DNA of 64,000 bases from Whalleya microplaca. Its lineage: Eukaryota; Ascomycota; Sordariomycetes; Xylariales; Xylariaceae. Shown in pieces: positions 47,020 through 59,966 of this stretch. Below the pieces are notes generated by a model. That model saw nothing but the letters and a program-made list of their open reading frames with translations. It made no database searches and was not told the origin of the DNA. The position numbers and the translations under genes are program-made. The stretch is taken from assembly GCA_022497155.1 (NCBI GenBank), contig MU385734.1, positions 248,001 through 312,000 on the forward strand, read 5' to 3'. Position 1 is the stretch's first letter. Each line of letters opens with the position of its first letter.

Positions 47020-50000
47020 TATTTATTAAAAAGCTATTTAAATATAAAAAACGGTATTTCGCCGTCTTTTAAATAGTCTCTCCTTATTAGCTAGCGATTA
47101 ATTTAAGTATTTTACTTTTTACGCCTTTTGTTATTTTAAATTAAAACTTATAATAACAGTTTTATTACATTTTAATCGCTTTTTAATTAAAAAACGAAAA
47201 AGGAACTATAAATAAGTCAAACGATTTATTTGCTTAAGCTAGGGTATAATCACAGCTTTTAATAGTAAAAAAGATCTTATAAAATAATAATATTTCATTT
47301 CTTTAAATAAATAAAAAACCACCTCTTTAAAAAATCTCCTTCCGATAAAAGAAATATATAACCTTATTAATAAATTAATAAAACGAAAAAGCAAACAGCT
47401 AAAACTATATAGAAATTTACTATAAACCCGATCTTAAGCCTCACTAATAAAAGCTAAATAATGACTTATATTTAGACTAAAAAAGTCTTTACCCTTAACT
47501 AACCCACAAAAATAAGAAGAATCTAGCTCCGAAAAAAAAACCGGCTTTAAGAAGCAATAAAAAAAACCGGATTTAAAACTAGAAAAACAAGTCATAAAAC
47601 AATAACTAAAAGCCGAAATAGCTTAACGATAATACGAATAAAAACTTATAGCCTAATAGCTAATCGAATAAAAAATTATAATAAAATAAAGACAAAAACA
47701 ATAAATCGCAATTAAATAATAATATAAATAAAAAGTAGCTATTAAATAATAATAAAAATAATAATTAATAAAAGCCTTTAGTCGATAACTTATAGTAGCT
47801 AACACGTTAGCTACTCCTTTAACTTTTTTTAATAAACCTAAGCAACCGAAAAAGCCAGATTTTCTAAAAAAGCCAGATCTCCCGAAAAAGCCTAGAATAC
47901 TTAAAAACCTAAAAGATTTAAAACTACTAAAAAAACCTAAAAATCTAAATTCCTTAAACTTAAATAACTATAATTCCGATAACTCCGATAAAAATAACAT
48001 GTTTATTTATAAACCTAAAGCCTTAGTTAAATTTAAAAGTAACCCTAAGTTATTAAAAGATTTCCTTACTTAAATTAAAATTTACCTAAACTTTTATAAC
48101 AGATTTTTAAATAATAAACGAAAAAAAATCCACGCTATAAAATAACTCTTAAATAATAAAGCATTAGCTTAATATAAACCTTAAGCCAAGGATATCCTTT
48201 TTAAAAAAAACGACGCCTCTTTAATTAGTAAATAGCTTTTCGAAAAATATAATAACTTTAAAAAAGAATTAAAAAGAATGTTTAGGAATTTTAACAGTAT
48301 TTATAATATAGAAAAAGCAATATATAATATAAAGCAGAAGAAATTAATAATAAAATACGCCATAAAATTTAAGTAATATACCGCCAAAATTAAACTATTA
48401 AAAATATCGCTATTTTATCTATTTTATAAAGGATTAAAAGATCCCGTAAAAAACGAACTAAGTAAATAAAAACGACCCGAAAAATTCGATAACTATATTA
48501 AAGAAGCTATTTTAATAAACTAATAAATATATAAACGATACTTGAAAAAAAAAACGAAAAAACTTTTTAACCCCAAACTTTAAAAAGACATTTAATAAAA
48601 AAAAGGAATAATAAGTTAGTATAACCACTAGGAATATATAACTTAAAATAAATAAGTCTTATATTAAATGTTTTAATTATAAAAAAAAGATATTATAAAA
48701 ATAAATGTCGGTTCCTACGGAAAAATTAAAATCGACCCCGAAAAAGTAACATTCTCTAGCTATAAAAAAAGGCACGAGCTATTTACTAAGAAACGGAAAA
48801 AGCCGACTATAATTTAAATAACGAGTTTAAATATAATAACTTTGCCTTATAATACGAATATATAGTCGCGGCTGCTTTTAAAAAAGCTTACCCTAATACG
48901 GGTAATTATATATATTATACTTAAGAAAAGTTTCGCGTTTACCCCTTTCATTTATAAACGCTAAACGTACGCGTAATTAGCGAACTTAAATATACCTATA
49001 ACTAAAGGCATTAAAAATGTCTTATATATCCTGCCGAAACTAATATAAGAATCTCGTAAAATACCTTAGACTATATAAGTATATATTAGTTTTTTTATAC
49101 TTAAAACAACTATAAAACCTATTAATTAAGCAAAATCGATTCTAATTATTAGCCCCGAAAAAAAACTTACCGATTAAGTAAAAACGATTTTAAAAATTAG
49201 CTAAAAGAAAAAAAAACTTTAGCGAAAATAAAAAAAATTTATATTAATATAATATTACTTTTAAATAGCTAAAATATTTAATAGCTTATTACTTTTACCT
49301 AAAGTCGGAAAAAAGTAAAGAAGCTTAAGCTAAAAGTTATATTTATTACGCCCCTATTATTTATAATTTTTATAAATTCTTATAAATAAAAATAAAGCCC
49401 GAATTAAATAAAAATAAACCTACGGGTATTCTTTTATAAAAAACCCCTTTTAATTTCAGTAACTTTAGCATAAATTCCGCATTTATTGGCGCTATTTTTA
49501 TCTAAAAAAAAAGCGAAAGCTCCTAAAACCTTATAATTAATTTACCAAAAGAATTATAAAATTTAAATCCCGAAAGTCGAGATTAAGAAATTCGCTAATA
49601 TAAAAATATCCGTTAGATAAAATGGATTTTTTTTAAATTTAAACACTTATATTAATACCTAAATATAACAGAAAAAATCACTTTTAACATCTAAACGGAT
49701 AAAAGTAAGCCCGACATTAAAAAAAAAACCACAATACTATAGTATAAATCTCTTATCGATAACCCGGATATATAAAATATTTTATTTCTAAAATCCAATA
49801 CTAAATATTTCTAATCCCCGATAATAAAACTCCTATTTATAAGAATTAAAAATTACTTAAAGATTATAACATACGCTTATATATTAATTTCGTAACTATT
49901 TATATCTTTTATAACAACTATAAAAAAAATTAAACTAGTAATAAAACTGTACGGAAAATTAATACAAGCGTTATTTAATTTAAAAAGCTTATTAATAAAA

Positions 50001-52515
50001 ACAAATAACTTATTTAAAAAACTACTAAAGCTCCCGATAATAAAGCAGGGGGCCTTATTAAAAAAAACCTTAGTTAAAATAAATATTTTCCCTTATAAAA
50101 CCCGGCTAAAGCTAAAAATAACGGTCAGATATTTCGAACTAACTTTTTAAACCTTAATCGATTTAAGGTCTTACGGAAACTTTATTTCCCCCGCTATAAT
50201 AAAAAAACACTAAATACCTTAAGTAATTAAAAAAAAACCCTATATTTTAAAAATAATAAATAAAAGCCGAACGACTTATAATAAAAAATATATTACTTAA
50301 AAAACCATTCCTTTAATTATCTTTATTAAAAGTAGAACGGAAAAACTTATATTCGATATAATAAACATTTATAAATATAATATTATTTTAAAAATGCTAT
50401 AGCTCTCTAAAAGCAACCTCCGTATTAACTGGAAAAGTAATACTATTAAATAGGACGTAATACCTTTTAAACGAATATAATTTATCGAAAATACCCTAAA
50501 AGTACCGGAAAAATTAAAAGGTTCTTTAAGCCATATCTTAAAAAAATACTACAAATATAAAAGCTTATTTAAAGAAAAAACGAAGAATAAATTACCTAAC
50601 TATAACTAATAGAACTATTATATACCTTTTAAAAAAGGATATTATCCGAAACTATACTAAATCTACTATATAAATTTAAAAAAAACCGATACTCTTTAAA
50701 AAAACATCCAAAAAGATTTAGTACAAAAATATATTAAATCTTGAAAATTATTAATAGGATTTCTTATTATTATAGTCCCAAAAATAAAAGATGGCAAAAT
50801 AAAATAAAATAAGCAAAAAAAACCTATATACCGATAAGTTTATAATTACCGAACTTTTAATAACGGTACGATTAAAAACAAATACTCCTTAACCTTTATA
50901 ATAATAATAATAAAAAACATTTGTAATACTCGATAATTTATAGCTATTAACCTTTTAAATAGCTATTATTTAATACGAATAGCTAAAAAAAAAGAATAAA
51001 AAACAGCTTTTTAAATAATGTATAGATATTATAAATATATAATTATACCTTAGAAACTATATAACGCCTTAGCTAGCTTTTAGAATATAATAATAACGAT
51101 TTTTTAAAAATACCTTAACCAATTTATATTTATTTACTTAAATAATATCCTCATTTATTTTAAAACCCTAAAAAAATATAAGAAATATATGGCCGTAATA
51201 TTAAAAACCTTATAGTAAAATAACCTACTCGTTAATACTTAAAAAAGCATCTGGCACATATAATAACTGGATTTCCTAAGATTTACTATCTTTTTTAAAA
51301 AAAATACAGATTTAAAAATTTAAACTAGCTATAGTTAAAAAATAGCTAGTATTAAAAACAGCCATAATTATAAATATATATAAATTTTTAAGATTTATTA
51401 ACTATATCCGATTATTAATAACTAGCTTTAGGAAAATCGCAGCACCCCTTATAAACCTAATAAAAAAAAGTTCTAAAAAAAAGAATTCCTAGTTTTATTA
51501 AAAATATAAAAAGCTTTTTAAAAATTAAAAGATATAATTACTTTAAACCCTATAATCCAACTTTTAAATTTAATTAAACCTAAATAAATAAAAACAAACG
51601 TTTTTAATAGCGTATTAAAAATAGTACTTAAATAATAAAAAAATAACGGAAAATAATACTTAATAGCTTATTATTTAAAAGTCTTATAAAAACTACCTTT
51701 ATAATACCTTATTTACGACAAAAAATTAATAGCTATTACCTTTACACTTAAAAAATAGGAACTTTTTTTATTAGAATTAATAAAACTATTTAATATTTAC
51801 TCCGATTATAAAAATCTCACCCGATTTATAACCTTATAAAAGCTCGGTTACAAATAGGAGATATAGCTCACGTTTTTTTCGAAATTTAATTTTAAAATTT
51901 ATTACATTTAAAAAAAGAAAACGTTTAAGCTAATATCCTTAGCAAAAGAAATAACTATAATCTTAAAGTCCTTAAAAGAAATATTTAAATATTTATCCCG
52001 CGGAAAAATAAAAGTATTTAAATAAAAAACCCCTTAGAAAAGCTAAAATAACACATTAATATAATATTTAAAAAATTCGATAAACAATTATAAGCCAAGT
52101 TTTTTTAAGCCTATAATAAATATAAAAAAAAATTTATAACTTAAATAACGATAAGATACTAACTTATTATAGGAAAATATATATCTCAAATATTTTATAA
52201 AAAAAATTTACTTAATATTTTTATAAAAACGCCCTTTATAAATATTAGGAAATATTTAAAACCTTAAAACAATTATAAACTATTTACGATTTCCCTTAAT
52301 TACGCTAAATAGTTAAAAAAACTATTAATAAATATATTATATATAATAAAATTAAAGCTAATAAATATAAGCCTTATAAATTACTCCAGCTTATTAAAAT
52401 CTTTAGCTAAATTTAATATATTATAATATAAGATTTCATTATATCACTTTTTTTATTTATTAATTTAATAATAAAAGTATAATATAATAAAATATAAGTA
52501 ATTATAAACTGTGAC
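47020..52515 (+). mobile_element. Truncated, RIP-degraded Ty3/gypsy retroelement (copy B)
   Basis: Reading plus strand through many stops: a gag capsid-like region (about 48,000-48,580; FLTxIKIYLNFYNRFL pattern) and a knuckle-like KCFNYKKK near 48,665. Then RT, with its catalytic box at 51,135-51,146 reading YLNN, followed by LIYFKTLKKYKKYM. Then an RNase H/connection segment (about 51,400-51,900, NLTRF...FLSKFNFKI) and the start of integrase (about 52,230-52,500). Integrase breaks off near 52,515 and no 3' LTR is visible; left LTR not identified. Gene order gag-RT-RH-IN is Ty3/gypsy. The coding capacity is destroyed. Confidence 0.75.
51123..51167 (+). pseudogene. RT catalytic box of copy B, both Asp codons mutated
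   Basis: FIFIYLNNILIYFKT: the universal Y-x-D-D is YLNN here, each Asp codon having become AAT. Both changes are G-to-A, as expected from RIP acting on the opposite strand. Confidence 0.85.
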
Positions 52516-52726
52516 GGTAAACTATGCGGTAATAATAAGATGTGTATTAATTTATAATCTCTCCAGGATTAACAGTCTTAAAAAATAACTATCTAAGGAC
52601 GGAAAATCTGTCTTAAGGACAGAAGATTTATCCTAGCTTATAGGGCGTTCCTAATAACTGCCCCCCCCGTAAAAAGCTTAGACGTTCTCGTTTAAATATC
52701 TATAATATATTTTTGTATATAAAAAG
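52516..52726. other. Short less-mutated spacer before the intact gypsy copy
   Basis: GTGACGGTAAACTATGCGG, paired GGAC words (AAGGACGG, AAGGACAG) and a C8 run (about 52,663-52,670) give it a composition unlike both neighbours. It may be a fragment of another LTR; not classified. Confidence 0.35.
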
Positions 52727-52918
52727 TGTTATGGCACAGGATTAAGGTGTGGTCCGTGCGCATTACGTAATTAGCTTAGGCCTTATACCTGATATATATA
52801 GTAAATTTTTCGGCCGACTTTTTAGCTTAAATTTCTTCTTTTTTTCTCCATTTTAGTATTTTATAAAATATATAGGAATTAGGTCGCTAAGCTACCTTGA
52901 CTTTTATAATACGTAATA
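52727..52918 (+). repeat. 5' LTR of copy A
   Basis: 192 bp, TGTTATGGCACAGG... to ...ACGTAATA. Aligns end to end with the 3' LTR. The inner boundary is set by that alignment; the primer-binding site just downstream is too mutated to identify the tRNA primer. Confidence 0.92.
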
Positions 52919-54249
52919 TAATATTAAGATTAATTATTTTAGCCTAGGAAGGCTTTTAAAATATCCCAACTATTAGTTATTTTATTCTTTATATACTTAT
53001 ATACGATTTTTAGTCCGACCTTATATTTAAGGCCGATTCCGAATCGTTTTATAGCTTTATTATTTTAAATAACCCGAACTTAAGCAACATTAGTAACAAA
53101 AAAGCTACTACTATATTACATTTTAAACTTAAGTCCGCGGCGGTTACGCCGGGACAGTCCGAACTAAACTTGACCCTAATAATTATAGCTATTTTACGTA
53201 TTACCTAAGTCGACGAAACTATTTAAAATGCGCGCAAATAAGTCCGTTTCGAAAGAGATAATATAGGAAGTAATTTCCCGAGTGCCGACCGGCAGGTAAA
53301 TTTTACTAAACTAGTACGTCAATTTATATCTATATATCAAATGTTTTAAATTTTTTCCTAGTCTAATTAAAATACTATAACTATATAGGAGGAAAATAAT
53401 TATACAAATAACGATACGATAGTAATAAATATATAAAAACTTTTTAAGATTTTTATACTTAAAATAACCTAGCTAACTATAGATATTAACGCGAGAGCCT
53501 AAAACGCTAACTTATAAAAGCGAATAGAAATTATCGTAGCTAAATATAATAAACAGCCGGCTAAGCCTACTTTTTTATTTTAGTTGTTAAGTGCCGAAAG
53601 TATTATAGCTTAGCCTAATTATAAAAGTACGGTTAACTATAATAGCTTTTTAAAAACCTTTATAAAATCCCCGGTTACACTATTTAATAAATTTAAAATA
53701 CGTAATATTATAATAATAATATATAATAATTAGGTAAATTCTTTATTAGAAGCTATAAAAATCTCACTTTATAATATAGACGTTTTATATAAATCCGCCC
53801 TGTTTTTCGGAAAACGCGCTTATTAATTTAAGCAACTACTTTTTTAAAACAGTCGAAAAAATAAGATTTGCGAAAAAATATTATAGTTATCTCAAAATAA
53901 TTAAAAGAAAGAAAAATTAAAACGATCGTTTAATTTAATTATACCTATCCTACATTTTAATATAAGCCGCTAAAAATCGAGCGCCCTATTTACCTTTAAC
54001 CTACCTGTTATAAGCGGAGCTGCTAAAAGAAACCTTCCCGACAATAATCTTAACTTATTAGATTTTAATTTTTTTACTATTTTTACTATTTAAGCTCCGA
54101 CATAGGTAACGATATTCCCAAATTGGGATTAAGTATTACATTAAATAAAGTAAACCGACAAAACGAATAATTAAAAAATCGCGACTGCAAAATCGTAAAC
54201 CTAAAAAAACGTTTCCGTAAAGCTAGTATAGTAATTACTACTTTTACCT

Positions 54250-55060
54250 TTAAGTTAAAAAAAAGCACTAAAATTAATATACCTAACTTTTATAACAATC
54301 CCAATAAAGATACCGTAAAGTTCGAAAACTGGTATATTTAAATATAAGATAAATTAATTATTAATATAGATTATTTTAATTCCGACCGTATAAAACTCGC
54401 TAAAATACGATTTCGATTAAAAAGTAATATAGCTAAAAATTTCCGATTTTATTTCCGAGAGATATACCCGGATAAAATTACCGATATAAAGACTTTATTT
54501 ACCTATTTATATTAGTAATACTTTAATTATAACTAATTTAAAAAAGCAAAAGCGGAACTTTACGATATAAAAATAATACCCGATACTAATTTCGATATTT
54601 TTAAAAATAAATTTATCCGTACTATAGGTAAAGCGGGTATTTCTACTACTATATAAAAACAAAAATTCCGATAAATCTTAATTATATAACTAAAGCTAGC
54701 TTTAATCCCGTATTATATCGATCCGAATTACAACTTTACTTATTATGTTTTAATTAGATTCGAAACCGCTTTTATATATAAAATAGTAAAAAAAAAATAT
54801 TCCAAAAAAAATAAAAGTAAAAATAAAGATAAAAAAAATAAAGGCAAAACTGCGGAAAATAAGCCCCGCGTATTAGGAAGTAATCGTTAGATAATTAAGC
54901 TAACCGATAAAAAAAAAGCTTTCTTTATTACAGAAAATCGATATTAATACTATAAAGAAAAAAGTTACTATAATCGGGAGTATTTTAATAAAAAGAAAGG
55001 TTTGATTAAAACTATAATTAATATTAAAAAAGATGCTTTTTTATTTTCGATTATAACTAA
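54250..55060 (+). pseudogene. Gag remnant of copy A with zinc knuckle
   Basis: Capsid-like sequence KFENWYI...DKLIINIDYFNSDRIKLAKIRFRL, then FDIFKNKFIRTIGKAGIS, characteristic of fungal gypsy Gag. A CCHC knuckle near 54,945-54,990 survives as YYKEKSYYN, its Cys/His codons changed to Tyr. Several stop codons interrupt it. Confidence 0.8.
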
Positions 55061-55139
55061 ATATAACTATATTCCGGTTTTTAAGTCGAATTATAGCAAG
55101 CTTTTAAATTAGTTAGAAAAAAACTAACTTTTTTAAAAA

Positions 55140-58100
55140 ATATTGCCTCCATTTTAAAAAAAGTATTAATAATAAATTTCGGTATAAATAAAATATTATT
55201 CGATTTTTTAAGTAAGATATTCGGCAGAAAACCTTTCTTTTTCGAAAGTACGATAGCTTATAATAGACTGTTTTTAACCATTAGAATTTTTTTATAAAAT
55301 ACGGGAACAAACGGATATTTATTTATAAATATAACATTTACCCGTAAAGTTTTTAAAAATCTAATATCTCGATTAATTACTAGATTTTAGCTAGGTTATA
55401 TTAATAGCTATAATAAATAATCCGTTTAAATAATAGATATACTTATTTTTACGTACTATTAGATTTAATACCGATATATATTTAATATTCTATTTATAAT
55501 TATCGATATAACTTCCGATATTATTATAAGTAAAAAATAGTTCGAGAAATATAATATATACATAAATATTAAGCGATAGTATTTTTTATTTCCTAATAAT
55601 TAGTAACTAATTATTAATACAAACATTTCTGTCGATAAAGCTAAATAGCTGATTTTTAATTAACAAGGGACTTTTTTAAAAAACGCGTAACGCCGAAAAT
55701 AGCAAATAACTAATAAAGACTAGCGTCGCCTAGCCGGACAATATAACCGTTTTAATCTTAGTTTTAATATAAAGCTAAAAGAAATTCCGAAACTCTTTTA
55801 AACCTCGGAGCTTAAAATATAAATAATCTCTTACGAAAATTTAGTTTAGTAATATATAAAAAAGTTAGAAGCGGAGTTATAAAAAGCTAAAGCTACTAAT
55901 TAACGCCTAACTTTTATACCGCTAACCCTTTTTATTATTTTAAAGCGATTTACCTATTTATATATACCTGATTTAAAAAAATTAATACCCTATATAATAA
56001 TTAATAAATCCGATTAAGGTATACGGTTTATAACTAAAGCATTAATTGCCGGTAAAAAGCTGCAGAAACAGTTATTTTCCACCGCTAAAAAATGCCGCAA
56101 ACACTATAAAAATGCCTTAAATTAAGCTTATTTTATACGTAACTAATATAGCCGATATAAATTAAAACGCGATTGCTTAACTTAATACCGCAACCGACTA
56201 ATAAATATAGCATTTATTAAAGTAATAACCTTTTATCGCGTAACTAAAAAAAATTACCTGGAAGTAATTAATCTATATAAAATTAACCGACGTATCGATA
56301 ACTTAAAAAATAAAGCATCTTTAAGCTATAACGAAACAAAATTCCGCTAGAAAGTATTAAAAGTAATACCGAAAGTATATTACTAGTACTTAAATATATT
56401 TAGCAAAATAGACTTTAATAATTTACTTCTTTACCGACCTAAAGTAAATTATAAAATCTAATTAGAAAAACCCCCTAACAAATTGGGGTATAGTTTTTTA
56501 TATAAAATGTTATTAAAGGAATTGGAGATTTGCCGCTAATATATTACTGATAATTTATATAAGGGATTTATCGAATTAAGCGTTATTTTTTAAGCTGCCC
56601 CTATCCTTTTTATAGCTAAACTAAATAAGGAAATATATTTTTATATAAACTATCGGAAACTGAATATTATTATACATAAAGACTGTTACTTTTTATTTTT
56701 TATTAATAAAACTTTATTATATATTTTTAAAACTAAAGTATTTATTAAAATTAATATCCGTTAAGCTTTTTATTATATATAAATATATCTAGACGCCGAA
56801 AAGCTGACAACTTTTTGTACTAAATACGGGATATATAAATATAAAGTCCTATCCTTTAGATTAACTAATAAACTATTAACCTTTTAAAAATATATTAATG
56901 ATATTTTGATAAAATATTTAGACGATTTTTATAACGTATATATCGACGATATTTTAATTTTTTTTAAAAATGAGATCGACTATATCGAATATATTAATAA
57001 AATATTAGCCCGGCTTTAGGCTATTAAACTATAAGCCGACTTTTTTAAATGCGAATTTTATATATAGAAAACTAAATTTTTAGAATTTATTATAGGCACC
57101 GATAAAATCGCTATCGATTCTAAAAAAATCCGAGCTATCGAATTTTAAAAAAAGCCTGAAAATATAAAAAGCGTATAATTATTTCTAGGTTTTTATAATT
57201 TCTACCGACGGTTTATGCAAAAATATAACAGAATCGTAAAGCTACTTATAAACCTTATATAAAAAAAAAAGCTTTTAATTAAACTTACGAGTGCTAATAT
57301 ATTTTTAATAATTTGAAATATCGATTAATATATATACCTATTTTCCGACACTTTTTATATAATCTAAAGATTAAACTCGAGACTAATATTTCCGGAGGCG
57401 TAATTGCTAGAGCTATATTCCAGTAACTTTTAAAAAATTCCGACTAATATTCTATTATATATTATTTTAAAACGATATAAAAAGCCGAACTTAATTATAA
57501 CATTTATAATAAAAAAATGTTAGCTATAATTTATATATTATAAAATTAAAAAATTAAGCTAATCGGGTTATAAAACTTACGCCCGTTTTTTATAATAACT
57601 AATTATTATATTTTAAAGTATTTCGGTATTAAAAAACTCCTAAACGCTCGATAAATAAGATAGGCCGAACTGCTAGCTTAATATTATTTTATAATTATAT
57701 ATCGACCGGAATTAAAAAATATATTAGCTAATATTTTATTTAAGAAATTCGAAAATCTAAAAATATAAAAAGCGAAATAAAAAGCTTATTATATAATAAC
57801 CTTATTTTAACCTGTCCCTTAATTTACCGCACTTCCGATATCGATTAATACGGTAATTTTTTATATTAACGTAATACTAATAGACGTTTAAAAAAAAACA
57901 TAAATATTTTCGTTTTAGATTAAAATATAAAACTACCCCTTAACTTTAGCGTTAAACTAGTAGATATTTTTTTAAAAGCTAACGCTACCTATCGTAACCT
58001 CGACATTTATAAAAAACGCGCTTACGTTTCGCCTCCTTACCTTAACTTTTTTATGGCTAATTAATTAGTACTATATATAAATCGCTTAATAGTTCCCGAT

Positions 58101-59520
58101 TAAAACTAATTACGTACTAAATTATTAATAAAAACTTATTTAAAACTTTTTATTAGCTATCCGGGATATGCGAAAATAAAAAAATTAATAGCCGAACGAT
58201 ACTAGTAGCTAAAATAAGCCTCAAATATAGACCGTTTTATTAATAACTATAAATGCCGACTATTTAAAGCCTTTAGAAATAAAAAGCCGGGCTTCCTAAA
58301 ACTTTTGCCGGTACTTTTGCAAATCTAGCAGTATTTAATAATAGATTTTAAATCGATATTAGCTAATAAAAAAAGCCGCAATAACTTATTAGTAATAATA
58401 TACCGGCTTAGCAAACGATTTTGGTATATTTTATATAATAGGTTTATTATAGCAAAAAATGTAGTAATAATATATTATTATAAACTTTTATAAGTTTACG
58501 GACTACTTTAGTTAATCGGGAGCAACCGTAAACCCTAATTTATTACAGATTTTACTAACGAATTATCTAAAATTTTAGGTATTAAATAAAAGCTATTATT
58601 TGCCGGTTATTTATAAACTATAAAATAAGCTAAAATTATAAACGCTTATATCGATTAATAATTACGACCTTTCGTTAATTATTATTAAAATAACTAATTA
58701 AACATTATTTTTATAGCTAATATAATATAAGCTAGCTTACTTTATAAGTTTATTAAATATTTATCTTATAAAATAAAGCGCGGTTTCTTAATACCTTTAC
58801 TTTTTGATTGGGAAGTACGTATTTAAAACCTAATAATCTTACCGCCGCGCGAGCGTTTTAACTGCAAAAATATATAGGTAATAGTATAAACTTTAAAAAA
58901 CTATTTAGATTTTATTCGAGAAATTATAATGCGATTTTAAGCCTATATAAATAAGTAGGCAAATTGTTATCGAAAAGAACCTAATTTTAGTCCCGGTAAC
59001 CGAATATATATTTTTAAAAAGCCCGGCATTAATACCGATCGATTTAGCAATAAACTCGATTATTTTATAATAAAAAACTATTATAAAATAGAAAAAATAG
59101 TTAGACATTTTTATTAATTAAACCTTCCGGAGATTTAGAAAAGATCCCGCGTATTTTACGCGGACTATTTACGAAAATACCCCGATAACCTATTGCTAAG
59201 ATAGACTAATAAAAACCTTAAGGGTAAAATAATCGGCCCCAATAAAAAGGAAAAATAAAAAGTCGATTATATTTTATTATTACATATATATCGTAAGAAA
59301 TTATAATATTAAATATAATAAAAAAAATAAAATCCTAATTTTAAATGGTATAATATTAAAAGCTTTAAAAATAGTATAATTATATTATAACGGTATTATA
59401 ACGAGAATTTTAATAAGGCCGGACTTCCGATACGTTTAAATAACTGGCATAAGGCTGCGAAATATAAAGAGGACGATCTCCTTTATAAAAATAATAATCG
59501 AGCAGTGCTATAATTAGTAA
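55140..59520 (+). pseudogene. Pol remnant of copy A: protease, RT, RNase H, integrase, chromodomain
   Basis: Protease: NTGTNGYLFIN near 55,298, an active-site D-T/S-G with Asp changed to Asn. RT: ELSVIF...FIKLNKEIYFYINYRKLNIII, KYKVLSFRLTN, and YIDDILIFF at 56,939-56,965 with the two catalytic Asp intact. RNase H/connection: 57,330-57,790. Integrase: SYPGYAKIKKLI zinc-finger region near 58,160, catalytic-core segments to about 58,760. Then a GPY/F-like linker (NRIYIFKKPG, KLDYF) and a chromodomain about 59,255-59,420 (DYILLLHIYRKKL...KWYNIKSFKNSIIILYRYYN). Numerous in-frame stops. Chromodomains of such elements bind methylated H3K9 and direct insertion to heterochromatin. Confidence 0.85.
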
Positions 59521-59627
59521 AAGGATTACGTAAAATAAGGCGTAGATAAAAAAGGTATTAACGGATACCTTTTTAACAAATAACTAAATGTACGAAACGT
59601 ACTAAATTTTGCCTGCTAGTAGTGAAG

Positions 59628-59712
59628 GCCTAGTAGTATAATAGTTAGTATATAAAACCGAAAGCATCCTTTCTTTGCTTGGAAGTTATTTAAGGTTCGA
59701 TTCCCGGACAGA
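59628..59712 (+). other. tRNA-like module with A- and B-box motifs
   Basis: GTATAATAGTTAGTA resembles a tRNA D-arm/A box, and GGTTCGATTCC is a perfect pol III B box. An AAGCA...TGCTT stem between them could be an anticodon arm. Stems are imperfect and no standard anticodon is convincing, so this is a tRNA-derived or tRNA-like relic, not a functional tRNA. Confidence 0.5.
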
Positions 59713-59756
59713 CTAGTTTGTTATTTTTTAAAATTCTCGGGACGCGAATTTTTTTT

Positions 59757-59769
59757 AACGGGAGGGTAA
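59757..59769 (+). other. Polypurine tract of copy A
   Basis: AACGGGAGGGTAA directly abuts the 3' LTR start, the expected place and composition for plus-strand priming. It is one of few G-rich spots in the island. Confidence 0.75.
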
Positions 59770-59961
59770 TGTTATAATATAAGATTAAGGTATAGTCCGT
59801 GCGTATTACGTAATCAGTTTAAGCCTTACACCTAATATATATAGTAAATTTTTCGGCCGACTTTTTAGCTTAAATTCCTTCCTTTTTTCTCCATTTTAAT
59901 ATTCCATAAAATATACAGGAATTAAGTCGCTAAGCCACCTTAACTCTTATAACACGTAACA
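59770..59961 (+). repeat. 3' LTR of copy A
   Basis: 192 bp, TGTTATAATATAAG... to ...ACACGTAACA. Compared with the 5' LTR the differences are G/A and C/T exchanges in both directions, so each copy was mutated independently from a common parent. Confidence 0.92.
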
Positions 59962-59966
59962 AAAAG

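Larger units (their letters stand above)
52727..59961 (+). mobile_element. Full-length Ty3/gypsy chromovirus-type LTR retrotransposon (copy A), RIP-inactivated
   Basis: A 7,235-bp element with 192-bp LTRs starting TG and ending (C/T)A, flanked by the 5-bp target duplication AAAAG (52722-52726 and 59962-59966). Internal order on the plus strand is gag with zinc knuckle, protease, RT, RNase H, integrase, chromodomain, a tRNA-like module, then a polypurine tract abutting the 3' LTR. All frames are broken by stops of TAA/TAG type. LTRs differ essentially only by transitions. It lies between fragments of other elements, so it appears to be a later insertion in an already repeat-rich site. Confidence 0.92.

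Noticed and set aside
54086..54268. 60-aa minus-strand protein and other short open frames (58905-59108) inside the AT island
   Set aside because: They lie antisense to recognisable gag and integrase remnants of the retroelement and have no independent support.
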